Shown here piece after piece: positions 50,956 through 59,729 of a stretch of DNA of 64,000 nt (position 1 is the stretch's first letter; each line of letters starts with the position of its first letter). The DNA comes from Acidimicrobium ferrooxidans. Lineage in GTDB: Bacteria; Actinomycetota; Geothermincolia; Fen-727; Anoxymicrobiaceae. The notes beneath the pieces were generated by a model. The model was given only the letters and a program-made list of their open reading frames with translations. It was not told the origin of the DNA and searched no databases. The stretch spans positions 330,347 to 394,346 of the forward strand of contig DYIU01000003.1 of NCBI GenBank assembly GCA_020723485.1. The letters run 5' to 3'. The position numbers were made by a program, and so were the translations under genes.

Positions 50956-53900
50956 TCAGGGTGTGAGCCCCACTACGTCGTGCCCTCCGGTCCAGCCGCC
51001 GTAATCGAAGTACATCGGCCTCTCCGCGACCACCGGTTCGGTCGAGGTCACCTTCGTGGAGACGTCGTGGCCCCTGCCCGTGATGTCCGCGACCTTGACC
51101 GTGACCCTCCCGCCGGGAGCGATGCCGATGGAATGCTCCACCTGCCGGCCGTCTTCGAGCATGAAAGTGAATGTCACGCGCGCCCGCGCGGCCCCGGGGT
51201 TCGCCACGCAGATGTATTCGTCGGCCCATTCATAAGTGCAGCCCTCCGCGAAGAACCAGGAGTTGCCCGGCGCGGTGGCTCCCATCACGTCATGGCCGCC
51301 GCTCCACTTGTCCAGGTAGTTGAAATAGATGGGACGCTCGGCGACTATCGGCAGCGTGCTGTCGACGACTATCGCAGAGTCTACCCCGACTCCCACCGCC
51401 TGGCTTACGTCCACGGTGCGGCGAGTGTTCGCCTCCAACCTGTAAGACCGTTCCACCTGGGAGCCGTCGGGCTTCAGGAAGCGGCAGGTAACGGTCGCGT
51501 CACCGCCGTTGGGGTTCTGCAGGGACAGCCACTCCTCGAAACCCGGCTTGGTGCTGCCTTCAGCGAAGTACCACCGGGTCTCGGGGGAACCCGCCCCGAA
51601 GACGTCGTGCCCGCCGGTCCACCTGCTGCCGTAGTTGAAGTACATCGGGCGCTCGACGACTATGGGGTCGTCGCACCGGACGCGCATCGAAACGTCCTGC
51701 CCGGGCCCCACGTCATCATTTACGAATACCGAGATGCGGGACCTGGCCGGGACGTCGTGTTTCTCCTGCTGGACGTGACCGCCCGCAGAGATGTATTCAA
51801 CCGTGGCGGCCGCCGGCCTGCCGTTCGGGTTCTGGATGCACACCCACTCCTCGAAGCCCTCCCGGGTAGTGCCCTCGGCGAAGTACCAGTCGTTCCCGGG
51901 GGCAGGGGCGCCGACCGTGCAGTGGCCCCCGGTCCAGGAGTACCCCGGGAGCCCCTCCTTGTAGCTGAAATACATCGGGCGCTCGGCGTGGAACCTGCTC
52001 TCGCTCCAGAGCATCACCGAGACTTCCTGCCCGGGGCCGACCTCGCTGTTGACGTCCACCGAGACACGCGAGCCGGGTGGCACCGTATATCTCTTCTCGA
52101 TTGGGCTCCCGCCTGAGAGCATGTACGTGCAGTTGACCTCGGCGGCTTCGCCTTCGGGGTTCTGCAGGCACAGCCACTCGTAGAAGCCCCTGTGGGTCGT
52201 CCCCTCGGCAAAGTAGCGCGTATATGTGTCGATTCCAAAGTCCAGCGCGTTCGTGGAACCCCGGGAGGTGACCATCTTCACGGGTACCGAGGCATCCGGC
52301 CCCCCCGCCGCTCCACCCGGCACCCTGACATTGACCTCGGTATCTGACCAGGACGTGTACTCGGTTGCCCGGGTCGTTCCGAAGTAGACGTGAGACGAGC
52401 CGCGGGCCTTGCCGAACGCCTTGCCCCTGACCGTCACTTCCGTTCCGACAACGCCCGAGGAGCGGCTTATGGCGTCCAGTGTTGGGGTCGGTGTCGGTTC
52501 CGGCGTCGGTGTCGGTTCCGGCGTGGGGACCGGGCCTGGTTCCGGTGCCGGGTCTGGTTCAGGCGCGGGGTCCGGTTCCGGTGCCGGGTCGGGTTCCGGT
52601 GCCGGGTCGGGCGCCGGGTCGGGTTCCGGCGCGGGAGAATCGAGGGGACTGAATTTGAGAAGCACGGGCGTCCTCCCGACCGCGAGATCCGCGATGGTGA
52701 TGTTTCCGTCCTGGCTCCTCGACACACCCTGCGCCGGCTGCTCCCCGCCGGTCGACGGATCGATAAGCGCCGGCTCTGCATAGGACGGGCTGTTCAGATG
52801 GATGGCCAGGGCATCGCCGGCGTCGTCTGACTTCCAGGCGCTCACGAGCAGGCCGCCGTCGTCCATGTTGAAGCAGTGCGCCTCCAGTGAAGAGGGCGTT
52901 GAGCAGGAGAAATCGGCCGCGCCGACAGCGGGCTCGCTGATGTGCGCCATCAACGACTGCATTGTCCGGTAGTAGCGGTAAGCAGGCTTCTCGCTGAAGT
53001 CGTAGCGCAGTATCCCCATGTGGTTCACCGCGAACGCGTCGGACCACCACTCCGCGGGTGAGGCCATCTCCCAGAGGTCGTAGTAGAACACCTTATCGAC
53101 CCCGGCGTCCGCGTAGTTGAGGGCGGTGCGCAGCCAGTAATCCGCCTGCGTCTCCTCCGGGATGCTCGAGGGGAACCCGGCGGTGGGCCAGCCCACCTCG
53201 GTGAGCCAGATCTCGAGGTCCCTGTCCGTGTACCTCTCGAAGAGCGCCTTGTTCGCCGCCAGTACCGCCCGCGCGGTAGGCTCCTGCGGCGCCGGATTAA
53301 ACGCCGACAGGGTTTCGGAATACGGGTGGTAGTTTATCGCGTCAGTATAGTCGGCAAGCCCCAGGTCCAGGCACTGCTCGAAGTAGTCACCTCCACCGCC
53401 GCACAGCCCGCCGACCAGTACCTTGAGGTCGGGGTCTATGGACTTGATGAGCGGGTAGGTCGCCTTAAGCAGTTCCATGTACGCGGCCGCGTCAGGCTCG
53501 GGCTGCCAGAAGCCTATGTTCTCCTCGTTCCATATCTCCCAGGCCTTGACCCAGGGGTACCGGCGCACCACCCTCTCGACGTAATCCCGCCACGCGGCGA
53601 TGTCCGTGGGAGGGTACCAGTCCTGGTTGCCGTTGGCCCACAGTGGAGCGCCGCTGAGGATCCCCAGCACGTCGACGTCGCAGGCCTGCGCTTTCCGGAC
53701 CACGTAATCGGTCCTGGTGAAATCCCATGTCCCCTGCTGCAGTTCGATGTATGACCAGTTGAACTGCGTGCGAAGCCACTTGATGCCCGCCCTGGACATC
53801 GCTTCGATCTCGTTGTCCACCTGCTCGTTCGTGTGGTTCGCCGTGATGAGAGTCGAGTTAACCCCGAACATATCGCTTAAGTCCGCGGGGGCCGGCGCCG

Positions 53901-54117
53901 CCTGCGCGGAGGCGACGGGCGGAACGCCCACGAACTGCAACACGGCACCCGTCGCGGCCGGCGCGAGGGAGAAAACAACGGCCATCGCGATAACCATGGA
54001 GACGCGTCGCTTTCGACGCGAGGTGACGGGTTTGGGGATTCTACGCTGCGAGCTGATGGATTGTGAGGCTTTCTTCACTGCGATTGTTCTCTTCTCTGAC
54101 GCCGCCGGCCGACTCAT
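50956..54117 (-). CDS. Secreted clan-A glycoside hydrolase with PEP-rich linker, IPT/TIG domain and four AEG modules
   Basis: 1053 residues. A long basic start and a hydrophobic span (41-60) form the export signal. Residues 80-400 look like a GH5/GH39-type (beta/alpha)8 barrel: WEIWNEEN with the acid/base E198 and WLTEVGWPT with the nucleophile E307. An ancillary strand region precedes a Pro-Glu-Asp-Thr linker (about 495-545). An IPT/TIG domain (DAISRSSGVVGTEVTVRG) follows, then four modules starting RYFAEGTTHRGF, WYFAEGTTREGF, WYFAEGSTKPGF and WFFAEGCTYEWA, ending in GGHDVVGLTP. It should cut a beta-linked polysaccharide. GAGG sits very close to the ATG, so the start may lie elsewhere. Confidence 0.83.
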   Translation of the reverse strand: MSRPAASEKRTIAVKKASQSISSQRRIPKPVTSRRKRRVSMVIAMAVVFSLAPAATGAVLQFVGVPPVASAQAAPAPADLSDMFGVNSTLITANHTNEQVDNEIEAMSRAGIKWLRTQFNWSYIELQQGTWDFTRTDYVVRKAQACDVDVLGILSGAPLWANGNQDWYPPTDIAAWRDYVERVVRRYPWVKAWEIWNEENIGFWQPEPDAAAYMELLKATYPLIKSIDPDLKVLVGGLCGGGGDYFEQCLDLGLADYTDAINYHPYSETLSAFNPAPQEPTARAVLAANKALFERYTDRDLEIWLTEVGWPTAGFPSSIPEETQADYWLRTALNYADAGVDKVFYYDLWEMASPAEWWSDAFAVNHMGILRYDFSEKPAYRYYRTMQSLMAHISEPAVGAADFSCSTPSSLEAHCFNMDDGGLLVSAWKSDDAGDALAIHLNSPSYAEPALIDPSTGGEQPAQGVSRSQDGNITIADLAVGRTPVLLKFSPLDSPAPEPDPAPDPAPEPDPAPEPDPAPEPDPAPEPGPVPTPEPTPTPEPTPTPTLDAISRSSGVVGTEVTVRGKAFGKARGSSHVYFGTTRATEYTSWSDTEVNVRVPGGAAGGPDASVPVKMVTSRGSTNALDFGIDTYTRYFAEGTTHRGFYEWLCLQNPEGEAAEVNCTYMLSGGSPIEKRYTVPPGSRVSVDVNSEVGPGQEVSVMLWSESRFHAERPMYFSYKEGLPGYSWTGGHCTVGAPAPGNDWYFAEGTTREGFEEWVCIQNPNGRPAAATVEYISAGGHVQQEKHDVPARSRISVFVNDDVGPGQDVSMRVRCDDPIVVERPMYFNYGSRWTGGHDVFGAGSPETRWYFAEGSTKPGFEEWLSLQNPNGGDATVTCRFLKPDGSQVERSYRLEANTRRTVDVSQAVGVGVDSAIVVDSTLPIVAERPIYFNYLDKWSGGHDVMGATAPGNSWFFAEGCTYEWADEYICVANPGAARARVTFTFMLEDGRQVEHSIGIAPGGRVTVKVADITGRGHDVSTKVTSTEPVVAERPMYFDYGGWTGGHDVVGLTP
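52482..52632 (-). repeat. Proline-acid tandem linker repeat
   Basis: A run of short repeats coding for PEPDPA and PTPEPTPT units. The top strand is built from GGTTCCGGCGC/GGGTCGGGTTC-like units. Such linkers separate catalytic and binding domains in cellulases and are prone to length change by slippage. Confidence 0.75.
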
Positions 54118-54441
54118 GTCCTCGCAAGATATGAATCGGATGCGGGCGGCGCAGCCACCAATCCGGCATCAGCCGTATTTTAGACAAGCAAATAGGGTGG
54201 GATTGACGCGGCAATCGGTTGACTCAATCCATGCTCAGATGGGCGTTCTTCCCCCATCGGTTGCACGGGTTCGGCGCGTGGTCGTCGGAGGCGGAGCTGC
54301 ACTCCCGAGATATCCGAAGTGTTTTTCTACCGGGTCGGTTCAGGGTCACCTCGCAGCCTGGAGCCTATGCAAGGGACCGCGGCGTGCATTAATATCATCT
54401 GTGGTAGAAGCGGTTTTCGGGGTCGTACGGGGGGTTTCGCG
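54118..54441. other. 324-base gap between divergent secreted-protein genes
   Basis: It should hold two divergent promoters, but I see no convincing -35/-10 pair. A 7-base inverted repeat GGATTGA/TCAATCC (54200-54206/54224-54230) with an inner CAATCGGTTG is the only candidate operator. Confidence 0.35.
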
Positions 54442-56178
54442 GTGCGCTCTTCATTCAAGTTCCTGTGGCGTGGTCACCCGGGCAGAATCCTGGCCGCGGC
54501 GTTCGCCCTCACACTCTCGCTGTGCCTTGCCCTTGCATGCCCCCTCGGGGCTGTGGCTGGAGTGGGCGGTCGCGGCGCGCCCCGCGTGGTTGCGCCCGGC
54601 TCGCAGCAGGCCGCAGCCGAGACGCCGGCGCTCTCCAACCCCATATCGCGCGACGACTACCGGAAGGTCGCCAGGTACGGCCGCTCGTATCTCGCCCGGA
54701 ACAGTGCGGGCAAGGAGCTCCTCTACCTCGAGGGTGACGGCTACCAGAGGGGCTACGCGGAGGGTCGCCTCTGCCCTGAGTCCGTTTACCGGATGGCGCA
54801 CGACTTCCTCCCCAATGTCTTCTTCGAGCTTGTGAAGGAGTTCGGGATCGACATAGACCTGCGGCAGTATCCTGTCCTGTGGAACATCCTCTGGAGCCTC
54901 CTGCAGCAGCTCGTGGTCTCCAACGAGGGCGCGGTCCCGCAGGAGTACCGCGACGAAATGCGTGGGATGGCCGACGCCTGCCGGCGGCTGGGGTACCAGG
55001 TCACCTACAACGAGCTGATGACCCTGAACGTCGGCATCGACGCGCTGGAGAGCATCATAGTCGGGTTCGAGGCTATCTTCTGCAACGAGTTCACCGTGTT
55101 CGGCCGCGCCACGAGGAACGATGCTGTCTATCACGGGCGAGACTTCATGTTCTTCACCGGCGGCGACGTCTTCGCCGACGAGTCGATGCTGATGGTCATC
55201 AACCCGGCGCAGGGTCACCCGCTGGTCGCCGCGGCGGCGCCAGGATTCGTGGGCTTCCCAACGGCAATGAACTCGCTCGGCGTGAGCTGCGGGATGGACG
55301 TCGTCTTCTCGATATTCACGAGACCGCTGGTGGTAGGGTCCGGGTGCCTGCTGATGTGCCGCCAGGCTGTGCAGTACGGCGGCTCGATGGAAGAGGCGAC
55401 TTCGATAATAAAGAACGCGGACCGGGGTGTCCCGTGGCTTTACATGATAGCCGACGGCTCGCATCCCGACGGGACCGTGCTCGAGACGATGGCCAGCAGC
55501 ATGGTCCCCCCTGACAACATCACCTACGACTGGATGTCGCGGCTGTTCATGGGGCTCATGAGCCTGCTCTTCCCCGGGCTACAGGAGGGCCGGAGCATCG
55601 AGGGGAGCGGCGTGGCCGACGGCAGCGGGCGGGCGGCGCTGGGTGACGCGGACGACCTGCCGGCGGAGCTCGAGGGGCTGGTGCCGGAAAGCGCGCGTCC
55701 CAGGCTTGAAAAAGGGGTCATGATACGAGGAGCCGACTATGTTGACCCGCCGTGGCTCGACGGGCTGAAGCTCTGGCTCCAGCCTGACGGCAGGCCTAAC
55801 GCGCTCGTCGACTTCTTCCCCCGGCAGGGCGAGACCTCGCCGTATCTCGTCGCGATGACCAACCACTACATAGTGCCGCTAATGGCGGCCACCTATCCCT
55901 CCCTGCGGAGCGGGGACCAGGATTCCTTGAAGAGATACGACTCCATGATGGCCCTGCTGCTCGAGGCACACGGGAAGATAACCAGGAAGCGCGCGATGTG
56001 GATCATAGACTTCCTCAACCCGGGGCGCTGCGACTACTACGGAACGGACAGGACCCAGTCGGTCAAGGGCCACCACGTCCTGATGGACAACCGCTCGCAC
56101 GAGATGTGGTCTCTGCACGGCTACTACGACCAGCCGTGGGCGCACGTGGACCTGGACGAGATCCTGCTACGGCGATAG
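54442..56178 (+). CDS. Secreted C45-type Ntn hydrolase (penicillin-acyltransferase-like)
   Basis: 578 residues from a GTG at 54442 with GGGGGG upstream; a longer frame starts in non-coding-looking sequence. A signal peptide (about 1-50) is followed by GKELLYLEGDGYQRGYAEG and the autocatalytic cysteine C214 in IFCNEFTVFGRATRND, followed by YHGRDFMFFTGGDVF, the start of the mature beta chain in C45 acyl-CoA:6-aminopenicillanic acid acyltransferase relatives. These enzymes cut themselves and hydrolyse amides or N-acyl compounds. GVSCGMDVVFSIFTRPLVVG and MSSxxxCNN-type loops support the fold. A terminator hairpin follows the stop. Confidence 0.78.
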   Translation: MRSSFKFLWRGHPGRILAAAFALTLSLCLALACPLGAVAGVGGRGAPRVVAPGSQQAAAETPALSNPISRDDYRKVARYGRSYLARNSAGKELLYLEGDGYQRGYAEGRLCPESVYRMAHDFLPNVFFELVKEFGIDIDLRQYPVLWNILWSLLQQLVVSNEGAVPQEYRDEMRGMADACRRLGYQVTYNELMTLNVGIDALESIIVGFEAIFCNEFTVFGRATRNDAVYHGRDFMFFTGGDVFADESMLMVINPAQGHPLVAAAAPGFVGFPTAMNSLGVSCGMDVVFSIFTRPLVVGSGCLLMCRQAVQYGGSMEEATSIIKNADRGVPWLYMIADGSHPDGTVLETMASSMVPPDNITYDWMSRLFMGLMSLLFPGLQEGRSIEGSGVADGSGRAALGDADDLPAELEGLVPESARPRLEKGVMIRGADYVDPPWLDGLKLWLQPDGRPNALVDFFPRQGETSPYLVAMTNHYIVPLMAATYPSLRSGDQDSLKRYDSMMALLLEAHGKITRKRAMWIIDFLNPGRCDYYGTDRTQSVKGHHVLMDNRSHEMWSLHGYYDQPWAHVDLDEILLRR

Positions 56179-56180
56179 AA

Positions 56181-56208
56181 GAGGCGGGTGCGTGTCAGCA
56201 CCCGCCTC
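56181..56208 (+). terminator. Terminator hairpin after the C45 gene
   Basis: Perfect 11-base stem GAGGCGGGTGC (56181-56191)/GCACCCGCCTC (56198-56208) with loop GTGTCA, two bases after the stop codon. There is no T-run, so termination efficiency is uncertain. Confidence 0.6.
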
Positions 56209-56217
56209 ATCCGCGTA

Positions 56218-56250
56218 AATTGCAACAAAGTGACCTGACCCCGAGGTTGC
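56218..56250. repeat. Short dispersed repeat with TGACCTGACCCC core (copy D)
   Basis: Begins AATTGCAACAAAGTGACCTG and ends ACCCCGAGGTTGC; shares about 25 positions with the copies at 39458 and 62735. It lies in the 81-base gap between convergent genes. Confidence 0.65.
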
Positions 56251-56259
56251 GTGCTTCTT

Positions 56260-56730
56260 CTAGAGTGGAGTGCAGCGTGAAAGGTCGGTGATGGCCCCCT
56301 CGAGCTTATCGGGCCACTTGAGCTTGACCCGCATGCCTACGCCTACTTTCTCCGGCTCGACGTCCTCGACCACGCAGACCACCTTTGTGTCCGCGCCGTC
56401 GAACTGTACGCCCGCGAATATCAGCGGCTCGCCCTGGGCACCTTCCTCCTCGGTGATTCCCTCGTACCCCCATGCACCCGTGACGGTATAGGTCGTAATG
56501 GTGCCGGTGTCCTTCACCTCGACGAACTCGTCGGGCATGCCCAGGCAGCGGCAGAACGGCTTGGGCAGGAAGTAGACGGTCCCGCAGTCGGGGCACTTGT
56601 TCCCGAGCAGCTTGTGCTCCTTCATCGCCTCGAACGTCCTGCCTATGAGGGCGATGCTCTCGAACTTCCACTCCCATTTCGAGAAGTTCCACGCTCCATC
56701 TATCGATGTCGTCACTTCTTTGTATTCCAT
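56260..56730 (-). CDS. DUF35 OB-fold/zinc-ribbon acyl-CoA-binding subunit
   Basis: 156 residues; AGGAG lies directly before the ATG at 56730. The N-terminal helix (FESIALIGRTFEAMKEHKLL) and the zinc ribbon KCPDCGTVYFLPKPFCRCLG (CxxC then CxC, one residue shorter than the usual CxxC) are followed by an OB-fold (EVKDTGTITTYTVTGAW, ADTKVVCVVEDVEPEKVGVG). DUF35 proteins bind acyl-CoA and bridge thiolase-type enzymes in archaeal thiolase/HMG-CoA synthase complexes, BbsA-type thiolases and the Ltp2/ChsH2 aldolase. It is the last gene of a four-gene operon and starts 4 bases after the thiolase at 56735. Confidence 0.86.
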   Translation of the reverse strand: MEYKEVTTSIDGAWNFSKWEWKFESIALIGRTFEAMKEHKLLGNKCPDCGTVYFLPKPFCRCLGMPDEFVEVKDTGTITTYTVTGAWGYEGITEEEGAQGEPLIFAGVQFDGADTKVVCVVEDVEPEKVGVGMRVKLKWPDKLEGAITDLSRCTPL

Positions 56731-56734
56731 GCTC

Positions 56735-57967
56735 CTACCCCCTTGGCGTATCCGCGAGAACGGCGACGACGTTCAGGTTGACCGCTCCGCCCCAGCCGTG
56801 CGCCACCGCCTTATGGACTTCCTTGTTGACCTGGCGCTCGCCGCCCTTGCCCATTATCTGGACGGCGCATTCGGCGATGCGCTCCATCGCGGAAGCCCCT
56901 ATGGCGTTGGTCGAGATGACCCCGCCTGAGGGACAGACCGGCAGCTCGCCGTCCAGGTTCATGGAGCCGGAGTCCAGTATGGAGGGCGCCTCCCCCTCGT
57001 CGCAGAGCAGAAGCCTCTCGTAGAACATCAGCATCTGGTGCGCAAAGGGGGCGTAAGGCTCCGCCAGGTCGAACTCGTTGCGGGGGTCCTTGATGCCGGC
57101 GAGCTCGTAAGCCCGGGCCGCCGCTATCTTGCAGCTCTCCTGCTCGCACGGGTCCACGTTTGTCGTGCCCGAACCCGCTATGCCCACCAGCGCCGCCTCG
57201 TCCGAGCACGAGGACACCGAGAGGACGTACGCCGGCTTATCCGTCAGCTTCTTGGCCTTCTCGGGCGTGGTGAAGAGCATCGCGCAGGCCCCGTCGGTCG
57301 AAGGGCAGACGTGCCCGAACCTGATGGGGTACTGCAGGAGGGTTGTCTCGGCCACCTGCTCCGGGGTGAGCCCCGGCTGCTTGAGGTGCGAGTAAGGGTT
57401 GAGCGCGGCGTTGTTCCGACACAGCGCGGACACCATGTCCAGGTGATGCGTCGTACAGCCGCTGCTCTTCATGTAGCTCGACGCCTGGTAAACGGCGACA
57501 CCCACCGCGCCGCCCCCGAAAGCGGCTATGAAGCCCGGGTCGACTCCCATCTTGAACTGCGCCGCCGCGTCGGCCAGGGCTACCGTGTTGAGGCCGAACG
57601 TCTGGTTGCCGTCCGACTGCTTCTCGAACGCGATGGCCATCACCGTGTCGTAGAGACCGGAGGCCACCAGGTAGTAACCCCCGTGCGCGACCGACCCGCC
57701 GGTGGTCCCGCCCGTGGTGATGCGGAGCACGGGCTTGCCGTAAGCTCCCCAGTGCCCGGCGCCCCACTCTTCCGGCAGGTTGACGCCCTCGAACGCAGGC
57801 ATGTTGCCTGTAGCGAATGCGTCCACGTCCTTCGGCTTCAGGCCCGCGTCCTCGTAGCAGGCGCTCACCGCCTCCCACACCAGCTCGGGCATGTTCACGT
57901 CGCGGCGCTTGCTCACGTGCTTGGAGAGTCCCACACCGACTACCGCCACATCATGATGCTTTCCCAT
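56735..57967 (-). CDS. Thiolase-superfamily protein, apparently lacking the catalytic cysteine (gene 2)
   Basis: 410 residues from the ATG at 57967, one base after the preceding stop, with GGGGTGAG just upstream. The SCP2-thiolase layout is clear: VAVVGVGLSKHVSKRRDVNM at the start, DVDAFATGNMPAFEG, RITTGGTTGGSVAHGGYYL where the nucleophile strand normally carries cysteine, and PSGGVISTNAIGASAMER where GHP normally stands, and AVAHGWGGAVNLNV at the end. By this alignment the nucleophilic cysteine is threonine and the GHP histidine is missing. Such thiolases can still work as aldolases (Ltp2) or CoA-binding partners. It is the third gene of the operon. Confidence 0.83.
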   Translation of the reverse strand: MGKHHDVAVVGVGLSKHVSKRRDVNMPELVWEAVSACYEDAGLKPKDVDAFATGNMPAFEGVNLPEEWGAGHWGAYGKPVLRITTGGTTGGSVAHGGYYLVASGLYDTVMAIAFEKQSDGNQTFGLNTVALADAAAQFKMGVDPGFIAAFGGGAVGVAVYQASSYMKSSGCTTHHLDMVSALCRNNAALNPYSHLKQPGLTPEQVAETTLLQYPIRFGHVCPSTDGACAMLFTTPEKAKKLTDKPAYVLSVSSCSDEAALVGIAGSGTTNVDPCEQESCKIAAARAYELAGIKDPRNEFDLAEPYAPFAHQMLMFYERLLLCDEGEAPSILDSGSMNLDGELPVCPSGGVISTNAIGASAMERIAECAVQIMGKGGERQVNKEVHKAVAHGWGGAVNLNVVAVLADTPRG

Positions 57968-57968
57968 A

Positions 57969-59111
57969 TCACTCACCCCCCAGCACGTAAACCATGTTCT
58001 CCTGGGCGCATATCCCGCTCTGCCCGTGGGCGACGGCGGTCTTCACGCCCTGCACCTGGTGGTCGCCCGCCTCGCCGCGTATCTGCATGGCAGCCTCTAT
58101 GACGCGGGCCAGCCCCGCGGCGCACTCGACGTTCGCCCCGAGCGCTCCGCCCGAGGCGTTCACCGGCAGTTTGCCGTCCATCTTCGTGGCGCCGGAGTCG
58201 AAGAAGGCGCCTCCCTTCATGGGCTCGCAGAAGCCGAGAGCCTCGTATGCCATGAGCTCCTCGTGCGCGAAGCGCTCGTACACCTCGGCCAGGTCCACCT
58301 GGGACGAGGCGTCTTCGATGCCCGCCTGGCTGTAGCAGCTGTCGGCGGCCATCTTGAGTGAGCTCATGGTATCCAGGGGACGCTCGGTCAGGTAGGAATC
58401 GTGCGCGAAGCCAAGTCCCTTTATCCAGACCGGCTTTTCGAACCTGGCCGCGGCCTTTCCGCTGGCAAGGACCAGGGCGCACGCCCCGTCACACTGGGGA
58501 GCCATCATGAGCTCGGTTATCGGCGAATAAAGGGGCCTCGATGCCTTGACCTTTTTGGCGTCCGCCCCGGCGATTGAGCGCATCGCGACCGGGTTGCGTG
58601 AGGCGTTGTCCAGGTTCTTGGCCGCGACCCCCGATATCTGGTCCTCGCTCACCCCGGAGGCGTCCATGTAGGCGCTCGCCTGGAGCGCCGCCGCCGAGAC
58701 CTCGTTCAGCAGCCAGCGCTGCCTGTCAAATGTCGGGTCGAGCATCATGATGCCCGGCAGGATGCCCGCGTACACGGAGGCCTGGCTCTCGCCGAGCACC
58801 AGGGCGATGTCGTGGTCGCCGGACAGGATGCGGGTCACCGCGTACAGCATCGCGAACGCCCCGTCCATCTCGACCTTGGACTCGTTCTTCCGCCAGGACC
58901 CGGCCGGCTCCACCAGCCGCATGTTCGAGATGGTGCGGCCGTCCAGGTAGTCGTTGTTCGCGGTGACTATCGTATCCAGTTCCTCGCGCTTTATGCCGGC
59001 GTTCTCGAGCACGGCGCGCGTAGCCTGGAGCACCATCATCTCCCGCGACTCATTGAAGTCGGCCACGTACGGTGTCTGAGCGTAGCCTACTATCGCAACT
59101 TCCTTGTCCAC
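57969..59111 (-). CDS. Thiolase-superfamily protein, apparently lacking the catalytic cysteine (gene 1)
   Basis: 380 residues from a GTG at 59111 with GGGGGTGAG upstream; 12 bases after the DUF35 gene. Start EVAIVGYAQTPYVADFNESR and LDTIVTANNDYLDGRTIS are typical of thiolase-like proteins that pair with DUF35. The strand expected to hold the nucleophile reads KVEMDGAFAMLYAVTRI, with glutamate where cysteine is usual, and the GHP motif is replaced by VNASGGALGANVECAAG. AVAHGQSGICAQENMVYVL ends the protein. It is only distantly similar to the second thiolase, so the two probably form a heteromeric complex. Confidence 0.83.
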   Translation of the reverse strand: MDKEVAIVGYAQTPYVADFNESREMMVLQATRAVLENAGIKREELDTIVTANNDYLDGRTISNMRLVEPAGSWRKNESKVEMDGAFAMLYAVTRILSGDHDIALVLGESQASVYAGILPGIMMLDPTFDRQRWLLNEVSAAALQASAYMDASGVSEDQISGVAAKNLDNASRNPVAMRSIAGADAKKVKASRPLYSPITELMMAPQCDGACALVLASGKAAARFEKPVWIKGLGFAHDSYLTERPLDTMSSLKMAADSCYSQAGIEDASSQVDLAEVYERFAHEELMAYEALGFCEPMKGGAFFDSGATKMDGKLPVNASGGALGANVECAAGLARVIEAAMQIRGEAGDHQVQGVKTAVAHGQSGICAQENMVYVLGGE

Positions 59112-59123
59112 ATTCTCACCCCC

Positions 59124-59585
59124 TCATCCCGCCGGCCTGTAACCGGCCAGGAGGTCCAGCGCGTTCTCGGCTTTCGGGTTGAGGACCGCCTCGACCTTCA
59201 TGCCGATCGACGCGTCGTCAGCCTCGAGCCGCCCGGCGATGCAGGTGTCAGCGCCGTCGTGCTGGACCATCGCGATGATCTCCGGGGATTCGAGGTCGAC
59301 CATGTCGCCGTTCTCTGCGACCTTGACGGACGCTTTCGTGCACGCCCGCACTGTGCCCGTTACGGGCAGCTCCACCCAGTCATCGGCCCTGGAGAAGCAG
59401 CGCTCGCAGATCATGCGGGGTGGCAGATAGACGCGCCCGCAGGACGGGCACTTGGAGGCGCGGATCTTGCCTTCCTTCATGCCGTCGAAGAAATGCTCGA
59501 TCCAGTTGCCCACGGACCAGGCGAACGGCGGGTCCAGGGGCATTGACACCCTGGGGACAGGTTCTTTCCCAGCTTTCGCAGCCAT
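59124..59585 (-). CDS. DUF35 OB-fold/zinc-ribbon protein, first gene of thiolase operon
   Basis: 153 residues with GGGAG upstream of the ATG at 59585. The N-terminal helix SVGNWIEHFFDGMKEGKIRA and a complete zinc ribbon (CPSCGRVYLPPRMICERC) precede an OB-fold (ELPVTGTVRACTKASVKVAE, IIAMVQHDGADTCIAGRLEA). It is the more standard of the two DUF35 proteins here. It and the thiolase at 59111 are probably a pair, as are the second thiolase and the DUF35 protein at 56730, giving a mirror-image operon. Confidence 0.87.
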   Translation of the reverse strand: MAAKAGKEPVPRVSMPLDPPFAWSVGNWIEHFFDGMKEGKIRASKCPSCGRVYLPPRMICERCFSRADDWVELPVTGTVRACTKASVKVAENGDMVDLESPEIIAMVQHDGADTCIAGRLEADDASIGMKVEAVLNPKAENALDLLAGYRPAG

Positions 59586-59729
59586 CGGACCAACTCCCTT
59601 CCATACCTAAACCTGAGACGGGAAAGTCAGCAGCAGCAATCCTAACATCAAAGGGAACCGTCCACAACGGTCAGAGTATTAAGTAATATCACTTGCCAGT
59701 GTGCGACGCATTGCGCCAGGGCGGCCCGG

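Noticed and set aside
50980..52116. Plus-strand frame opposite the AEG modules of the glycoside hydrolase
   Set aside because: It mirrors the repeated modules on the other strand and has no independent motif.
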